Positions 52,139 to 61,960 of a stretch of 64,000 bases of DNA are shown piece by piece. The notes under the pieces were generated by a model. It worked only from the letters and a program-made list of their open reading frames with translations. It was not told the DNA's origin and did not search any database. The DNA is taken from NCBI GenBank assembly GCA_012842605.1, contig DUSN01000062.1:33542-97541 (forward strand). The letters are read 5' to 3'. Every line of letters starts with the position of its first letter. Position 1 is the stretch's first letter. Both the position numbers and the translations under genes were made by a program. Origin of the DNA: Clostridiales bacterium (GTDB lineage Bacteria > Bacillota > Clostridia > Caldicoprobacterales > DTU083).

Positions 52139-52345
52139 CTATTTGTTCAGGCATTTCTTAAGAGTTTTATAAATGCTTATGAGTTCAAATCCGACAGCAA
52201 CATCATTCTTTGAATATCCATATTGCAGGTAACGACTATAATCGATGTCGCTGACAGAACTTTCATTAACCAGCATGGATAGTATGGGGCTCTCATCAAT
52301 ATGCTTGTTTATTTGGTCCCAAGAAGAATCCAATTGCTTTTGCAT
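52139..52345 (-). CDS. hypothetical protein, 68 residues
   Basis: No family recognised. It is soluble and helical-looking, with D-S-S-W-D-Q-I-N-K-H-I-D-E-S-P-I-L-S-M-L and a Tyr-rich stretch D-Y-S-R-Y-L-Q-Y-G-Y-S. ATG 52345 has AGGAGGG at a good distance and is preferred over the upstream in-frame codon. Single-gene unit between zapA and the U32 gene. Confidence 0.65.
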   Translation of the reverse strand: MQKQLDSSWDQINKHIDESPILSMLVNESSVSDIDYSRYLQYGYSKNDVAVGFELISIYKTLKKCLNK

Positions 52346-52496
52346 ATGTACCCTCCTAAGCAAATTTCAGAATTCCATACCATATCCAAAGCCTGATTAT
52401 ATAATACATATATTATCCATATAAACATGATTATCTTTATTAAAACAAAGAATAAGTGAATTATTTAATAATTTTATCCTATTTTTTCAGCTGATA

Positions 52497-52530
52497 CGGA
52501 AAAAGCATAAAATGAAATAAGAACAGCATT
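52497..52530 (-). terminator. probable terminator of the pheST-zapA unit
   Basis: AAGAACAG pairs with CTGTTCTT around a nine-base loop, with a weak T-rich tail (ATTTCATTTT). About 35 bases past the zapA stop. Confidence 0.5.
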
Positions 52531-52562
52531 ATCAACTGTTCTTATTCCAATAATTTATATAT

Positions 52563-52901
52563 TTACTGTCGCTTTCCTTTACGAGAGACATCGTAGATAG
52601 CAGGAGCAGATGAATCACCGCCAGGGATAACTGTCACCTTTCCGTATGCCTCCTTCAGTTCATTAACCTGGGATCTGAGGGATTCCACTTCATCCTTGAG
52701 TTTGAGGACTTCATCGCCTAAGTTTATAGCGGTCAATATTGCCGCCATGGCAGTGCTTAGGCCGGGTTGCGCATTGGTGATCTCTTCCATTTTTCGGTTC
52801 ACATAAATCGCTACCCGATGGATATATTCTTCGGTATCAAAAGCTCGGATCGTATACTCCCGGCCGGCTATTCTCACTACAGCCTTTACCTTATCTACCA
52901 T
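52563..52901 (-). CDS. zapA: cell division protein ZapA
   Basis: 112 residues. An N-terminal strand-rich domain (V-R-I-A-G-R-E-Y-T-I-R-A) and a long C-terminal coiled coil (about 60-92) match ZapA, which bundles FtsZ filaments at the division site. The tail is basic (R-K-G-K-R-Q). It lies 113 bases after pheT, as in many Firmicutes. Confidence 0.9.
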   Translation of the reverse strand: MVDKVKAVVRIAGREYTIRAFDTEEYIHRVAIYVNRKMEEITNAQPGLSTAMAAILTAINLGDEVLKLKDEVESLRSQVNELKEAYGKVTVIPGGDSSAPAIYDVSRKGKRQ

Positions 52902-53014
52902 CTACGAACAACCCCTATTATCTTATATTATTTGATAACATTATACACTACTTTCCAATTTTATACAACAACTTTTGTCGAAACTAAATCTTATCCTTAT
53001 AGCACTGAATGCAG

Positions 53015-55405
53015 TTACCTTAATCTGGCGTTCAGTTCTTCTTCCAGCAATCCTATTATTCTTTGATGAGCCCTGTTCACTTCATCATCCGTAAGGGTGC
53101 GGTCCGAGGCTCTGTATGTCAGTGAATAGGCCATGCTTTTGCAGCCTTCCGGAATCTGACTGCCTTCATATATGTCAAACAAGGATACTTCCTCCAGAAT
53201 ATTTCCGCCGCCCTTGCATATCAGATCCAGTATCTGAGCAGCCTGAATTCTTTTTTCCACAATGAATGCCAGGTCTCTTGTTACAGCCGGGTACTTAGGC
53301 AGGGCTTTATACTTCCTTACGGTATCGGCATTTTCCAGCAAGGCCTGCAGATTCAACTCTGCCATTATTACCCTGGTGTTCAACTCGTAGTTTTCAGCTG
53401 TTCTTGGATGTACTTCTCCGAAAATGCCTGCCGATTTACCGTCAACCAGCACTTCTGCTGTCCTGCCCGGGTGGAGAGCCGGATGAACGGCCTTCTGATA
53501 ATCTGTTCTCTTGCTTAATCCCAGCAAGGAAATCAATGCCTCTATTTTACCCTTGAGGGTATAGAAATCAACACCGTCTCCATACTCACCCATGGCCAGG
53601 GTAAGAACTTCATCAGGAAGATCGGTGAGAGGCAGTGCTTTGGGCAGAAATACCGGGTTGATCTCAAAAATGCTGCAGCTTTCTATGCGGCGGTTGTAAT
53701 TGCGGGATAATACCTCCAGGATATTTGGCATTAAAGTTGTCCGCATTATGCTTTGGTCCTCTCCCAGGGGATTGGCTATCCTTACTGTTTCAGGCACCAT
53801 ATCGACGGTAATGCCTATCGATTCATATACGCGGGGACTGGTGAATGAATAGGTGATTACCTCATACATTCCCATACCGGTTAAAGCAAGCTTTATCGAA
53901 TCCACCAGTTTTTGATTTTCTGTCCTGATGCCTTTGGCAGCAGAGCCTTCCATTAAGGTCATGGGAATGCGGTCATATCCGTATATACGGGCAACTTCTT
54001 CAGCCAGGTCAGCTTCTCCCTCTATATCGTTCCTATAGGTTGGAACCAGTGTTGTTATGCTCTCGCCATCCACTGAAGTCTCCAGTCCAAGATCATTTAG
54101 AATATCCGCAATTTCATCAGCTGTTAAATTCAGTCCCAGCAGTTGATTGATGCGGTTCCATTTAGCAGTTAATTTCCTGTTGTCAGTTGAAGCGTTCAGC
54201 ACATCAATACGGCCTTCCACCACTGTGCCTGCGCCAAGTTCCTGTACCAGCTGAACAGCCCGGTCTATTGCAGTAAGTGTCATATTAATGTCCAGGCCTT
54301 TCTCAAACCGGCTGGAAGACTCGCTTCTCAAACCTAATGCCTTTGAGGTCAAGCGTACGCTGGTACCATTGAATAATGCGCTTTCAAAAACTATATGTTT
54401 GGTATCAGCACTGATTTCACTGTTGGCACCGCCCATGACACCCGCAACGGCTATGGGCTTGCTGGCATCTGCTATAACCAGCATGTCAGGTGTAAGGCTT
54501 CTTTGCTTATCATCTAAGGTTACTATGGATTCTCCCGGTTTGGCTGTACGTACTACTATTTTTCTGCCTTCAATTTTATCATAGTCGAACGCATGCATGG
54601 GCTGGCCCAGTTCCAGCATGACATAATTGGTTATATCCACTATATTGTTGATGGGACGTATTCCTGCTGCAGCCAGGCGGCGGCGCATCCACTGGGGAGA
54701 AGGGCCTATCTTGACATCCTTGACTATCCTGGCAATATATCTTGGACAAAGATCAGGATTCTCCACTACTACCTGCAGCTCGTCTTTAACATTTCCTATA
54801 CTCGGCATAACATCTATTTTAGGCATGCGCCATGATTTGCCTGTGGATACTGCAATTTCCCTTGCCATGCCTACCATGCTGAGACAGTCAGGGCGATTGG
54901 AGGTAATCTCCAGATCAACTACCTGTCCGTTAAGATCAAGAGCTTCCTTGATATCCATCCCCAAGGGATATTCCTCCTGCAGGATAAGAATCCCGTCAAC
55001 CTCAGCCCCGGGATAATCGCTGTCTTTGAGTTCCAGCTCCTCACCGGAACACATCATGCCGTGTGACTCCACTCCTCTCAGTTTACCCTTCTTTATAGTC
55101 ACACCTCCGGGAAGCTTGGCTCCATGAAGTGCAACGGGAACCAGCTGCCCCGGTGCTACATTGCTGGCACCGGTTACTATTTGTATAACTTCAGTACCTA
55201 CGTCTACATTGCATACTACCAGCTTGTCGGCATTGGGGTGCTGTTCCACGGATATAATCCTGCCGACTACCACATTCGAAATGTTTTCCCTGAGAGTAAT
55301 TACTTCCTCTACCTTGGAACCGGTCATTGTCAGCTTGTCGGCCAGTTCCCGTATGTCCATATCTATTTCTACATAATCTTTTACCCAGTTTATCGGCATC
55401 AACAT
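53015..55405 (-). CDS. pheT: phenylalanyl-tRNA synthetase beta subunit
   Basis: 796 residues: an N-terminal tRNA-binding OB fold (V-G-R-I-I-S-V-E-Q-H-P-N-A-D-K-L), B3/B4 editing region, B5 DNA-binding-like domain, a catalytic-like core, and a C-terminal anticodon-binding FDX-ACB domain (K-Y-P-A-V-T-R-D-L-A-F). It forms the alpha2beta2 enzyme with PheS and proofreads misacylated tRNA-Phe. TAGGAGGAG precedes ATG 55405, 12 bases after pheS. Confidence 0.97.
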   Translation of the reverse strand: MLMPINWVKDYVEIDMDIRELADKLTMTGSKVEEVITLRENISNVVVGRIISVEQHPNADKLVVCNVDVGTEVIQIVTGASNVAPGQLVPVALHGAKLPGGVTIKKGKLRGVESHGMMCSGEELELKDSDYPGAEVDGILILQEEYPLGMDIKEALDLNGQVVDLEITSNRPDCLSMVGMAREIAVSTGKSWRMPKIDVMPSIGNVKDELQVVVENPDLCPRYIARIVKDVKIGPSPQWMRRRLAAAGIRPINNIVDITNYVMLELGQPMHAFDYDKIEGRKIVVRTAKPGESIVTLDDKQRSLTPDMLVIADASKPIAVAGVMGGANSEISADTKHIVFESALFNGTSVRLTSKALGLRSESSSRFEKGLDINMTLTAIDRAVQLVQELGAGTVVEGRIDVLNASTDNRKLTAKWNRINQLLGLNLTADEIADILNDLGLETSVDGESITTLVPTYRNDIEGEADLAEEVARIYGYDRIPMTLMEGSAAKGIRTENQKLVDSIKLALTGMGMYEVITYSFTSPRVYESIGITVDMVPETVRIANPLGEDQSIMRTTLMPNILEVLSRNYNRRIESCSIFEINPVFLPKALPLTDLPDEVLTLAMGEYGDGVDFYTLKGKIEALISLLGLSKRTDYQKAVHPALHPGRTAEVLVDGKSAGIFGEVHPRTAENYELNTRVIMAELNLQALLENADTVRKYKALPKYPAVTRDLAFIVEKRIQAAQILDLICKGGGNILEEVSLFDIYEGSQIPEGCKSMAYSLTYRASDRTLTDDEVNRAHQRIIGLLEEELNARLR

Positions 55406-55417
55406 ATTGATCTCCTC

Positions 55418-56437
55418 CTAGAACTGCTTCAGGAACCGGATATCATTTTCAAACAAAAGCCGTATATCATCGATTCCATATTTCAAATTAGTTATTCTGT
55501 CCAGCCCCATTCCAAATGCAAAGCCGCTGTATTCCTGCGGATCAATCCCGCAGTACGCAAGAACCTTGGGGTGTACCATGCCTGCTCCCAGGATTTCAAT
55601 CCATCCTGTATAGGAGCATACCCGGCAGCCTGAACCATGGCATATGGCACAGGTTACATCCACTTCTGCACTGGGCTCTGTAAATGGAAAATGATGAGGC
55701 CGGAACTTGGTCTTGGTTTCCGGACCGAATACCTGTTTAGCAAAGACATCCAATACACCTTTCAAATCTCCCATGGTAATATTTTTATCTACTACCAGGC
55801 CTTCTATCTGATGGAATATGGGTGAATGAGTAGCATCTATGGCATCGGACCGGTAAACCCGTCCCGGGCAGATAACCTTAATAGGAGGTTTCTTCTTCAG
55901 CATTGTTCGGATTTGAACCGGCGAAGTATGGGTGCGGAGCAGAATATTCTCATTGATATAGAACGTATCCTGCACATCCCTGGCCGGATGATTTTTCGGT
56001 ATGTTAAGGGCTTCGAAATTATAGCTGTCCCATTCTACCTCAGGGCCTTCAGCTACATCAAAACCCATTCCCAGGAATATATCTTTCAGTTCGTTCAGAA
56101 CCTTGGTAACCGGATGCAGCTTGCCAAGAGCAGGAACCTTTCCAGGTACTGTAACGTCTATGGCTTCTTCAGCCAGACGTTTTTCCAGAGCTGCATTCTT
56201 CAGCTCCGCTGTTTTTTTGCTCAGCTCATTCTCAAGGTAAGACCTTATTTCATTAGCCAGCTGTCCAATGACCGGCCGCTCTTCAGGGGGAAGTTTTCCC
56301 ATTTCCCGCAGGACCAGGGTAAGCTCTCCCTTTTTGCCCAATGTCTTGACCCTGAACTCTTCCAGCTGGTCCAAGTTATTCAGGCTGTCCATGGCTTCCA
56401 TTGCCTTTCTTTTTATTTGCTCTAACTTGTCCCTCAT
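55418..56437 (-). CDS. pheS: phenylalanyl-tRNA synthetase alpha subunit
   Basis: 339 residues. An N-terminal coiled coil (about 1-85) is followed by the class II catalytic core with motif 2 ([30 protein letters not shown]) and motif 3 (G-M-G-L-D-R-I). A cysteine pair set [12 protein letters not shown] lies before motif 3. AAAGGAG lies upstream of ATG 56437, which matches the family start better than the codon at 56461. Transcription is controlled by the T-box leader upstream. Confidence 0.97.
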   Translation of the reverse strand: MRDKLEQIKRKAMEAMDSLNNLDQLEEFRVKTLGKKGELTLVLREMGKLPPEERPVIGQLANEIRSYLENELSKKTAELKNAALEKRLAEEAIDVTVPGKVPALGKLHPVTKVLNELKDIFLGMGFDVAEGPEVEWDSYNFEALNIPKNHPARDVQDTFYINENILLRTHTSPVQIRTMLKKKPPIKVICPGRVYRSDAIDATHSPIFHQIEGLVVDKNITMGDLKGVLDVFAKQVFGPETKTKFRPHHFPFTEPSAEVDVTCAICHGSGCRVCSYTGWIEILGAGMVHPKVLAYCGIDPQEYSGFAFGMGLDRITNLKYGIDDIRLLFENDIRFLKQF

Positions 56438-56501
56438 TGACTGTAACATCTCCTTTCGCATTGCTGCGCTCTTTGCTGTAAATATGTATATCTGTTAATA
56501 C

Positions 56502-56745
56502 AAAAAAGCCTCCGCCCGCATAATGGGACGAAGGCTGTTTACCACGTGGTACCACCCAATTTCATTTCATAAAGAAATCTCTTCAGCGTTAACGGACCTT
56601 TCCCCGGCAGGACCTACTGCTGTTTCAGCCCTGCGGCTCCGGAGCGAACTTCAATTCAGGATTCAGAGGAATGCTTTCAGCCGGTGACATTCCCTCTCTG
56701 ACTAAACCCGGACGAATCTACTCTTCTCCTTCATAGCCTTTATTT
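56502..56745 (-). ncRNA. T-box leader controlling pheST (Phe specifier)
   Basis: On the minus strand the order is: stem I start with GAAGGAGAAGAGTAGA, AGAGAG distal-loop element, specifier region TTGAAGTTCGCTCC with UUC (Phe) at 56648-56646, the T-box GGGTGGTACCACGTGG (56542-56557), and a terminator stem made of GCCTTCGTCCC and GGGCGGAGGC followed by T6 (56502-56507). Uncharged tRNA-Phe should stabilise the antiterminator and turn on pheST. Confidence 0.92.
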
Positions 56746-56863
56746 TGTCAGAACCAATCTTCTGTACATTATATATGCTGTTACTGAACCTGTGGTTTCA
56801 AAGATCCTCCAGAAAAACTCGGATACCATGGGGACCGGACTCCTTTACAGGTTATTTTACATA

Positions 56864-56892
56864 ATTATAGCATAGCAAATTTACCTGTTCAA
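56864..56892 (-). promoter_or_regulatory. promoter of the T-box-pheST unit
   Basis: TTGAAC (56887-56892) and TATAAT (56864-56869) are 17 bases apart, about 110 bases before the first T-box helix and five bases past the stop of the rRNA methyltransferase gene. Confidence 0.75.
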
Positions 56893-56896
56893 GGTA

Positions 56897-57727
56897 TTAC
56901 ATGTCCAAAATAATCCCTTTTCGGAAAATTTCGTAAATCAGAATTCCTGCTGCTACCGAAGCGTTCAGTGATTCAGCACCGCCAACCATAGGAATTTTAA
57001 TAAGACTGTGTGCCTTTTGCTTTACCGTCAGGCTGATTCCGTGAGACTCGCTCCCGATAACAAGAGCAGTCTTGCTGTATCCTCCTGCCCATGTAAAAAC
57101 ATTGCTTCCATCCAGATGACTGGCAGCAATATGATAGCCTTCACGGGACAAATCATCCAGCAATCCTTCTGTGTCATCTGCCTGATAAACTGGCACCCGG
57201 AAGATTGAACCCATAGTAGACCTGACAGCTTTGGGGTTATATGGATCCACACAGTCATTTATCAAAACAACACCATTTCCTCCGGCTGCATCCACCGTGC
57301 GGATAATGGTTCCCAGGTTCCCGGGATCTTTCACTCCATCCAGTATTACCAGAAAACTGCGGTCTTTTCCGATTTCCTCTTTCAGGTCAAAACTCTTTTG
57401 CTTAATCACAGCCAAAATGCCCTGCGGGGTCTGTGTATCAGAAAGCGATCCAAAGAGGCTGTCTTTAACCACAAGTCGTCTTACAGCCCGGTCTTCAGTT
57501 TCTATGGGAAGTAGTTCAGAAAAGCTTTCCGAAAAAACCAGCAGCTCTACTTCATAGTCTGACAACAGCGCTTCTGCAACCATTTTCCTTCCCTCTGCAA
57601 TAAACAGCTTTTCTGAATCACGGAATTTTTTCATCATTAAGCTCTTAATGCGCTTTATATTGCTATTGGAAGGACTGGTTATAATCTCTGCTTTCTCCGC
57701 AGTTTTATTTCCGGTTTGATTTTTCAT
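56897..57727 (-). CDS. TrmH/SpoU-family RNA 2'-O-methyltransferase (RlmB-like)
   Basis: 276 residues with an N-terminal substrate-binding domain (K-R-I-K-S-L-M-M-K-K-F-R, F-I-A-E-G-R-K) and a SPOUT knot: D-G-V-K-D-P-G-N-L-G-T-I-I-R-T, then I-G-S-E-S-H-G-I-S and A-E-S-L-N-A-S-V-A-A-G. It methylates a ribose in rRNA or tRNA using SAM; the exact site is unknown. AGGAGAAAT precedes ATG 57727, which lies 23 bases inside the ktrA gene end, so they are coupled. Confidence 0.9.
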   Translation of the reverse strand: MKNQTGNKTAEKAEIITSPSNSNIKRIKSLMMKKFRDSEKLFIAEGRKMVAEALLSDYEVELLVFSESFSELLPIETEDRAVRRLVVKDSLFGSLSDTQTPQGILAVIKQKSFDLKEEIGKDRSFLVILDGVKDPGNLGTIIRTVDAAGGNGVVLINDCVDPYNPKAVRSTMGSIFRVPVYQADDTEGLLDDLSREGYHIAASHLDGSNVFTWAGGYSKTALVIGSESHGISLTVKQKAHSLIKIPMVGGAESLNASVAAGILIYEIFRKGIILDM

Positions 57728-58376
57728 TGGATTTCTCCTGAAACCTTTCTATTTCGTCTGCCTCGCCCAGTACTACAAGGACATCGCCCTCCTGGATAGT
57801 ATCCGTACCGGCTGGGGATATATTAATATGTTCACCGCGTTTAATTGCCATTACATTTATACCATACTTTGCCCTGATATCCAATTCTTTTAATGTGCGA
57901 TTTTCCCATGCAGGCACGGCTTCCAGTTCTACAAGACTATAATGGGGTGTCAGCTGAATGTAATCCAGAATGTTTGTGGATACCAGGCTTTGGGCAACCC
58001 TTATTCCCATATCCCTCTCGGGGAAGACTACCTTGTCAGCACCTATCTTGTAAAGTACCTTGGAGTGAAGCTCATTTCTTGCCTTGGCCAATACATAGCT
58101 TACTCCGGCTTCCTTGCACAGCAGTGTAATCAGAATGCTTGCCTGTATATCTTCCCCAATAGCCACCACTGCAGCATCAAAATTGCGTATGCCTATAGCC
58201 TTCAGTGTATTCTCATCGGTTGCATCAGCCTGAATGGCATGGGTTACCTTATCCGATATATATTGTACCCTTTCTTCATTTTTGTCAACAGCCAGAACAT
58301 CATGTCCCATATTATACAGAGTAGTAGCAATGCTTGCACCAAACCTGCCTATTCCAAATATCACAAACTGCTTCAT
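57705..58376 (-). CDS. ktrA: potassium uptake regulatory subunit KtrA/TrkA
   Basis: 223 residues. An RCK_N Rossmann domain (F-G-I-G-R-F-G-A-S-I-A, D-K-N-E-E-R-V, V-V-A-I-G-E-D) and an RCK_C domain (about 140-218, L-K-E-L-D-I-R-A-K-Y-G-I-N-V-M-A-I-K-R) match KtrA, the nucleotide-binding ring that gates KtrB. Gap to ktrB is 16 bases. Confidence 0.93.
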   Translation of the reverse strand: MKQFVIFGIGRFGASIATTLYNMGHDVLAVDKNEERVQYISDKVTHAIQADATDENTLKAIGIRNFDAAVVAIGEDIQASILITLLCKEAGVSYVLAKARNELHSKVLYKIGADKVVFPERDMGIRVAQSLVSTNILDYIQLTPHYSLVELEAVPAWENRTLKELDIRAKYGINVMAIKRGEHINISPAGTDTIQEGDVLVVLGEADEIERFQEKSNEKSNRK

Positions 58377-58392
58377 GAATTTTCATGCTCCT

Positions 58393-59742
58393 TTAACCTA
58401 CCATAATGCGTTCTTCCGGATAGTGAATACTATTTGATGACAGGGACTGTTTTTTTGCAAAAGCAAGTGTCAGAGAAAGAGGTCCTACTCGTCCCATGAA
58501 CATGGATAGTACAAGTATCATTTTGCTTATATTAAGCATTCCGGCAATATCCATAACAGAAAGACCTACTGTTCCAAGTGCCGAGGCTGCCTGGAACATA
58601 ATATCCATAAATGGGGCAGATTCTAATAAAGAAAGAACAGAGATGACAACTGATAAGGCCAGCAAGGAAATCAATGCAATAGCCAATGCCCTTAAAGCAA
58701 TTGAAATGGGGATGCACTTTTTGAAAACAACTATGTCTTCCTTTCCCTTAATCACACTCCACACCATAAGCAGGATAACGCTGAAGGTGGTAGTCTTGAT
58801 ACCCCCGCCCATGGAGGACGGAGACCCGCCTATGAACATCAGAAGCATCATCAGGAATTTGGATGCATTGGTCAATACACCAATGCTGATGGTGTTCATT
58901 CCTGCTGTTTTAGAGCCGGCTGATAAAAATAAGGACGCCAGGATCTTGTTACCAAGGGAAAGATGCCCCATGGTATCCGGATTATTGTATTCAACTAAGA
59001 AAAAGAATATGGAACCTGACAATGCAAGCGCAGCAGTCGCAAATACAACTATTTTAGTATGCAATGTCCATTTTCTTATATGAAATCCATGGCGGCCCAA
59101 GTCCATAATAACCGTAAAACCCAGGCTTCCTAATACTATCAATCCAAGAATAATAAAGTTAATAATTACATCCCCGGTAAAACCTGTCAGGCTGGAATAG
59201 TGACCCATCAAATCAAACCCGGCATTGCAGAATGCGGATATGGAATGAAAAATACTGAAATAAATGCCGGTTCCCCACCCGAATACAGGTATAAACCGCA
59301 AGGCCAGCAAAAAAGCACCTGCAGCTTCTATAAGAAAGGTAATAAGTAATATTCGCCGTGTAAGCCGTACAACTCCCTGCAGGTTATGCAGGTTAAGGGC
59401 TTCCATTATTAACAGCCTTTCCCGCAGAGTTATTCTCTTGCCCAGCAGCATAAAAACAAGAGTACTCATAGTCATAATACCCAGTCCTCCAGTTTGAACC
59501 AGGAATAATATGACCAACTGCCCCAGCAGGCTTAATTGGGTACCGGTATCTACTACCACCAGGCCGGTTACACACACTGCAGATGTGGCAGTAAAAAGGG
59601 CATCCATAAATCCCATGCTTTGTCCCTGAACAGAAGCAGCAGGAAGAAGCAGCAAAGCCGTTCCCAGTATGATAGTTAACAGGAAGCTCAGTGCAAGAAC
59701 TCTCGCCGGCGACATATAATTATGTTTTCTTTTTATATTCAT
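58393..59742 (-). CDS. ktrB: potassium uptake membrane subunit KtrB/TrkH
   Basis: 449 residues, eight to ten membrane segments in the four-fold TM1-P-TM2 layout. Filter loops are seen as T-A-T-S-A-V-C-V-T-G-L, F-H-S-I-S-A-F-C-N-A-G-F-D, S-A-G-S-K-T-A-G-M-N-T and A-A-S-A-L-G-T-V-G-L-S. It imports K+ with Na+ or H+ in complex with KtrA. First gene of the ktrB-ktrA-methyltransferase unit. Confidence 0.93.
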   Translation of the reverse strand: MNIKRKHNYMSPARVLALSFLLTIILGTALLLLPAASVQGQSMGFMDALFTATSAVCVTGLVVVDTGTQLSLLGQLVILFLVQTGGLGIMTMSTLVFMLLGKRITLRERLLIMEALNLHNLQGVVRLTRRILLITFLIEAAGAFLLALRFIPVFGWGTGIYFSIFHSISAFCNAGFDLMGHYSSLTGFTGDVIINFIILGLIVLGSLGFTVIMDLGRHGFHIRKWTLHTKIVVFATAALALSGSIFFFLVEYNNPDTMGHLSLGNKILASLFLSAGSKTAGMNTISIGVLTNASKFLMMLLMFIGGSPSSMGGGIKTTTFSVILLMVWSVIKGKEDIVVFKKCIPISIALRALAIALISLLALSVVISVLSLLESAPFMDIMFQAASALGTVGLSVMDIAGMLNISKMILVLSMFMGRVGPLSLTLAFAKKQSLSSNSIHYPEERIMVG

Positions 59743-59891
59743 AAAATCTCAACCTTATATGCTCAATAAGGAAACTTCGCATTAGCTTATTTCTATTATG
59801 GCAAATTATCATCAACATATATTCTGCCTGCAGCTTTTTACCATACAGGTTTCCTTTAAGAAGAAAAATCGCTGCTTTCTTCTGATTATTA

Positions 59892-60872
59892 TTATTTGCT
59901 GTATACCGGTGCTATCCTGTCTATTCTGTTTGTCCAGATACCGCCTTTATAGTTCTTCGGAAGCTCATCAAGCGACTCTACTGTGTCAAAACCCTCCGAC
60001 CATTCACCGCTGCCTGCAACCAGTACAAATATGGTACCGTTGTTTTTCATTCTCTCGACAAACCTGTCAGGCCAGCCCCATAGTACTCTTGCATATTTTT
60101 CAGGCAAGTAGAAGAAAGTATTTTTCATGGAATCCGGTACATAGCCCGTCCATCCTAACAGCATATATTGTACTAGCATTCGTTTAACAGACGCCTTTGA
60201 CATAACCTTTAGGTCAGGCAGTTCCTGCTTCAGCACTCTCATGGGCTCATCTCCTCCATAGGCAGCCAGGCTGCCTATCCTTTCTGAAGGCAGCTTTTTC
60301 AGGTATTCGGCCAATGCTTGTCCTTCTGCAGGGTCATTGCTTTTTATATGAAGCAAAAGTCTTTTGCCGGGAAAGCTCTCAAACACCTCATCCAGGGATG
60401 GCATAAGGCCTACACCCTTGCCGCGAAAGGGATAAGTTTTTCCGTCGTCGGCTGTATAACCATAGCCTACATCTAGCTTTTTCAGCTCTTCCATTGTATA
60501 GTCTCTAATGCTGCCCTGCCCATCGGTGCGATATTCAAGAACAGCATCATGGAAAACCGCGAACTGCCCGTCCTTTGTGAGCTGCACGTCAAGCTCCACC
60601 ATATCTGCCCCTAATTCAAAGGCTGCCTTCATGGACGGTATTGTATTTTCCAGATAAGGGTGCTCAGGCTCATATATTATCCTCGCAGTATTTGTATCCC
60701 CTGTAATGCCTTCCATGGAAAAGGTCTGAGCAAGGCCTCGGTGAGCCAGAAGAAATGGCCTTTCGTCCTCGTCACGCACCAGAAGCGAGCTGTTATTTAT
60801 GTAGATAAATGCCAGCAGGATTATGAAGAACCATAGCAGTTTGCTTTTAAATAGTTTTTTTCGTTTTCTCAT
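59892..60872 (-). CDS. glycerophosphodiester phosphodiesterase family protein
   Basis: 326 residues. An N-terminal membrane anchor (about 11-27) is followed by a GDPD TIM barrel: L-A-H-R-G-L, E-N-T-I-P-S-M-K-A-A-F-E-L-G-A-D-M-V-E-L-D-V-Q-L split around the metal ligands, and F-A-V-F-H-D-A. The H-R, E-N-T, E-L-D and H-D residues needed for Ca binding and catalysis are all present. It likely acts outside the membrane on phospholipid head groups. About 30 extra residues lie between H-R-G and E-N-T. Confidence 0.87.
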   Translation of the reverse strand: MRKRKKLFKSKLLWFFIILLAFIYINNSSLLVRDEDERPFLLAHRGLAQTFSMEGITGDTNTARIIYEPEHPYLENTIPSMKAAFELGADMVELDVQLTKDGQFAVFHDAVLEYRTDGQGSIRDYTMEELKKLDVGYGYTADDGKTYPFRGKGVGLMPSLDEVFESFPGKRLLLHIKSNDPAEGQALAEYLKKLPSERIGSLAAYGGDEPMRVLKQELPDLKVMSKASVKRMLVQYMLLGWTGYVPDSMKNTFFYLPEKYARVLWGWPDRFVERMKNNGTIFVLVAGSGEWSEGFDTVESLDELPKNYKGGIWTNRIDRIAPVYSK

Positions 60873-61080
60873 CCATATATCTCCTTAATATTCTCAGTAC
60901 CCGGCTATGCCAAAATCATAGTAATACAACCCCTATTATACTGGTATTTAAATTATTATACAACTTGTATTGACTTATCTCATGCTGTGATGTGCCTTGC
61001 TGTTTTAAGAGGCAGGAGACTTCTGATATATGTTAATAAACCAGCAGCACATTATATTTTAAAAATACTCTGTTTTTCAT

Positions 61081-61108
61081 TGAACCGTTTGCCGCTTTTG
61101 TGCGACTA
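61081..61108 (+). promoter_or_regulatory. ECF-type promoter of the sigma operon
   Basis: TGAACC (61081-61086) and CGACTA (61103-61108) with a 16-base spacer. The AAC -35 core and CGnC-type -10 are the hallmarks of ECF sigma promoters, so the operon is probably autoregulated by its own sigma factor. Confidence 0.6.
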
Positions 61109-61137
61109 TATACATGAAAGGCGATGGAGTGATTAAA

Positions 61138-61623
61138 ATGGATTTTACAGAGCTTTACGACATTTATGCAGATACAGTATACTCGTATATCCGATTCAGG
61201 ATTAAGGATAAATACCTTGCTGAAGATATTTTTCAGGATACTTTTTTATCTGTTTATCAAAAAGCAACTGAACTTAAAAAGGTGCGCTCTGTAAAAGCCT
61301 GGCTGTTAAAAATCGCTCACAACAAAATGGTTGACAGGCTGCGAAAAAATAAGGATGAACTGCTGTCAGACCATCCTGCCGGGAAGGAAACTTCCTGTAT
61401 GCATGGTCAGGATCAGCTGATTGACGGTATTTTCATTAATGAGCTTCTCAATCAGCTTGATGAAACATCAAGGGAGATTATATACGGCATATATGCTGAA
61501 CAGCTTAGCTGCAAGGATATGGCTGAAATATTGGGCCTGCCCGAAGGCACGGTCAAAAGCAGGTCCTATTATGCCAGAGCCAGGCTGAGAGAGTGGCTTA
61601 AGGAGGCTAAAGATAATGATTAA
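61138..61623 (+). CDS. ECF sigma-70 family RNA polymerase sigma factor
   Basis: 161 residues from ATG 61138 (GGAG eight bases upstream; an earlier in-frame ATG at 61114 is less likely). Region 2 has F-T-E-L-Y-D-I-Y-A-D-T-V-Y-S-Y-I-R, A-E-D-I-F-Q-D-T-F-L-S-V, A-W-L-L-K-I-A-H-N; region 4 has the helix-turn-helix L-S-C-K-D-M-A-E-I-L-G-L-P-E-G-T-V-K-S-R. It overlaps the next gene by eight bases. An ECF-like promoter lies 30 bases upstream. The signal it answers is unknown. Confidence 0.92.
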   Translation: MDFTELYDIYADTVYSYIRFRIKDKYLAEDIFQDTFLSVYQKATELKKVRSVKAWLLKIAHNKMVDRLRKNKDELLSDHPAGKETSCMHGQDQLIDGIFINELLNQLDETSREIIYGIYAEQLSCKDMAEILGLPEGTVKSRSYYARARLREWLKEAKDND

Positions 61624-61960
61624 TGATTTCAAGCTGGAATTGATAGATGCTTACATCAACAAGGAGCTTAACAGCAAGCAAAAAATTGCTTTCTATGAGC
61701 TTCTAAAAACAGACAGCGATTTCAAGATGCTCTTCATGCAGGAATTTGAACTGCACAAGCAGCTTAAGCAGCTAAAGACTCAAATTGACGATGCGACAAA
61801 AGCAAGAGTCCTGCAGAACATATACAGGCAAAACAGGTCGCAGGCAGAGGTGGTAAATGCTGTAAAGAATTACTTTATAAACTGGTCCCTGAGGATGGCT
61901 GTCCCAAGCCCGATATTACCATATATCAATAATAATATATTAAGGAGATGTTTACAATGA
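61616..61960 (+). CDS. putative anti-sigma factor or sigma-linked small protein
   Basis: 114 residues. The first half resembles the N-terminal helical part of anti-sigma factors (L-E-L-I-D-A-Y-I-N-K-E-L, then F-Y-E-L-L-K-T-D-S-D-F-K), without the zinc-binding H-x3-C-x2-C. A weak hydrophobic stretch near 88-100 might touch the membrane but is short. AAGGAGG lies nine bases before ATG 61616. Overlap with the sigma gene supports a regulatory partnership, though no direct family match is claimed. Confidence 0.6.
   Translation: MINDFKLELIDAYINKELNSKQKIAFYELLKTDSDFKMLFMQEFELHKQLKQLKTQIDDATKARVLQNIYRQNRSQAEVVNAVKNYFINWSLRMAVPSPILPYINNNILRRCLQ

Noticed and set aside
55826..56425. 199-codon plus-strand open frame opposite pheS
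   Set aside because: It is the complement of a conserved gene; its translation is rich in Cys, Phe and Arg and matches no family.
58496..59083. 195-codon plus-strand open frame opposite ktrB
   Set aside because: Shadow of the hydrophobic ktrB coding sequence, with no ribosome binding site.
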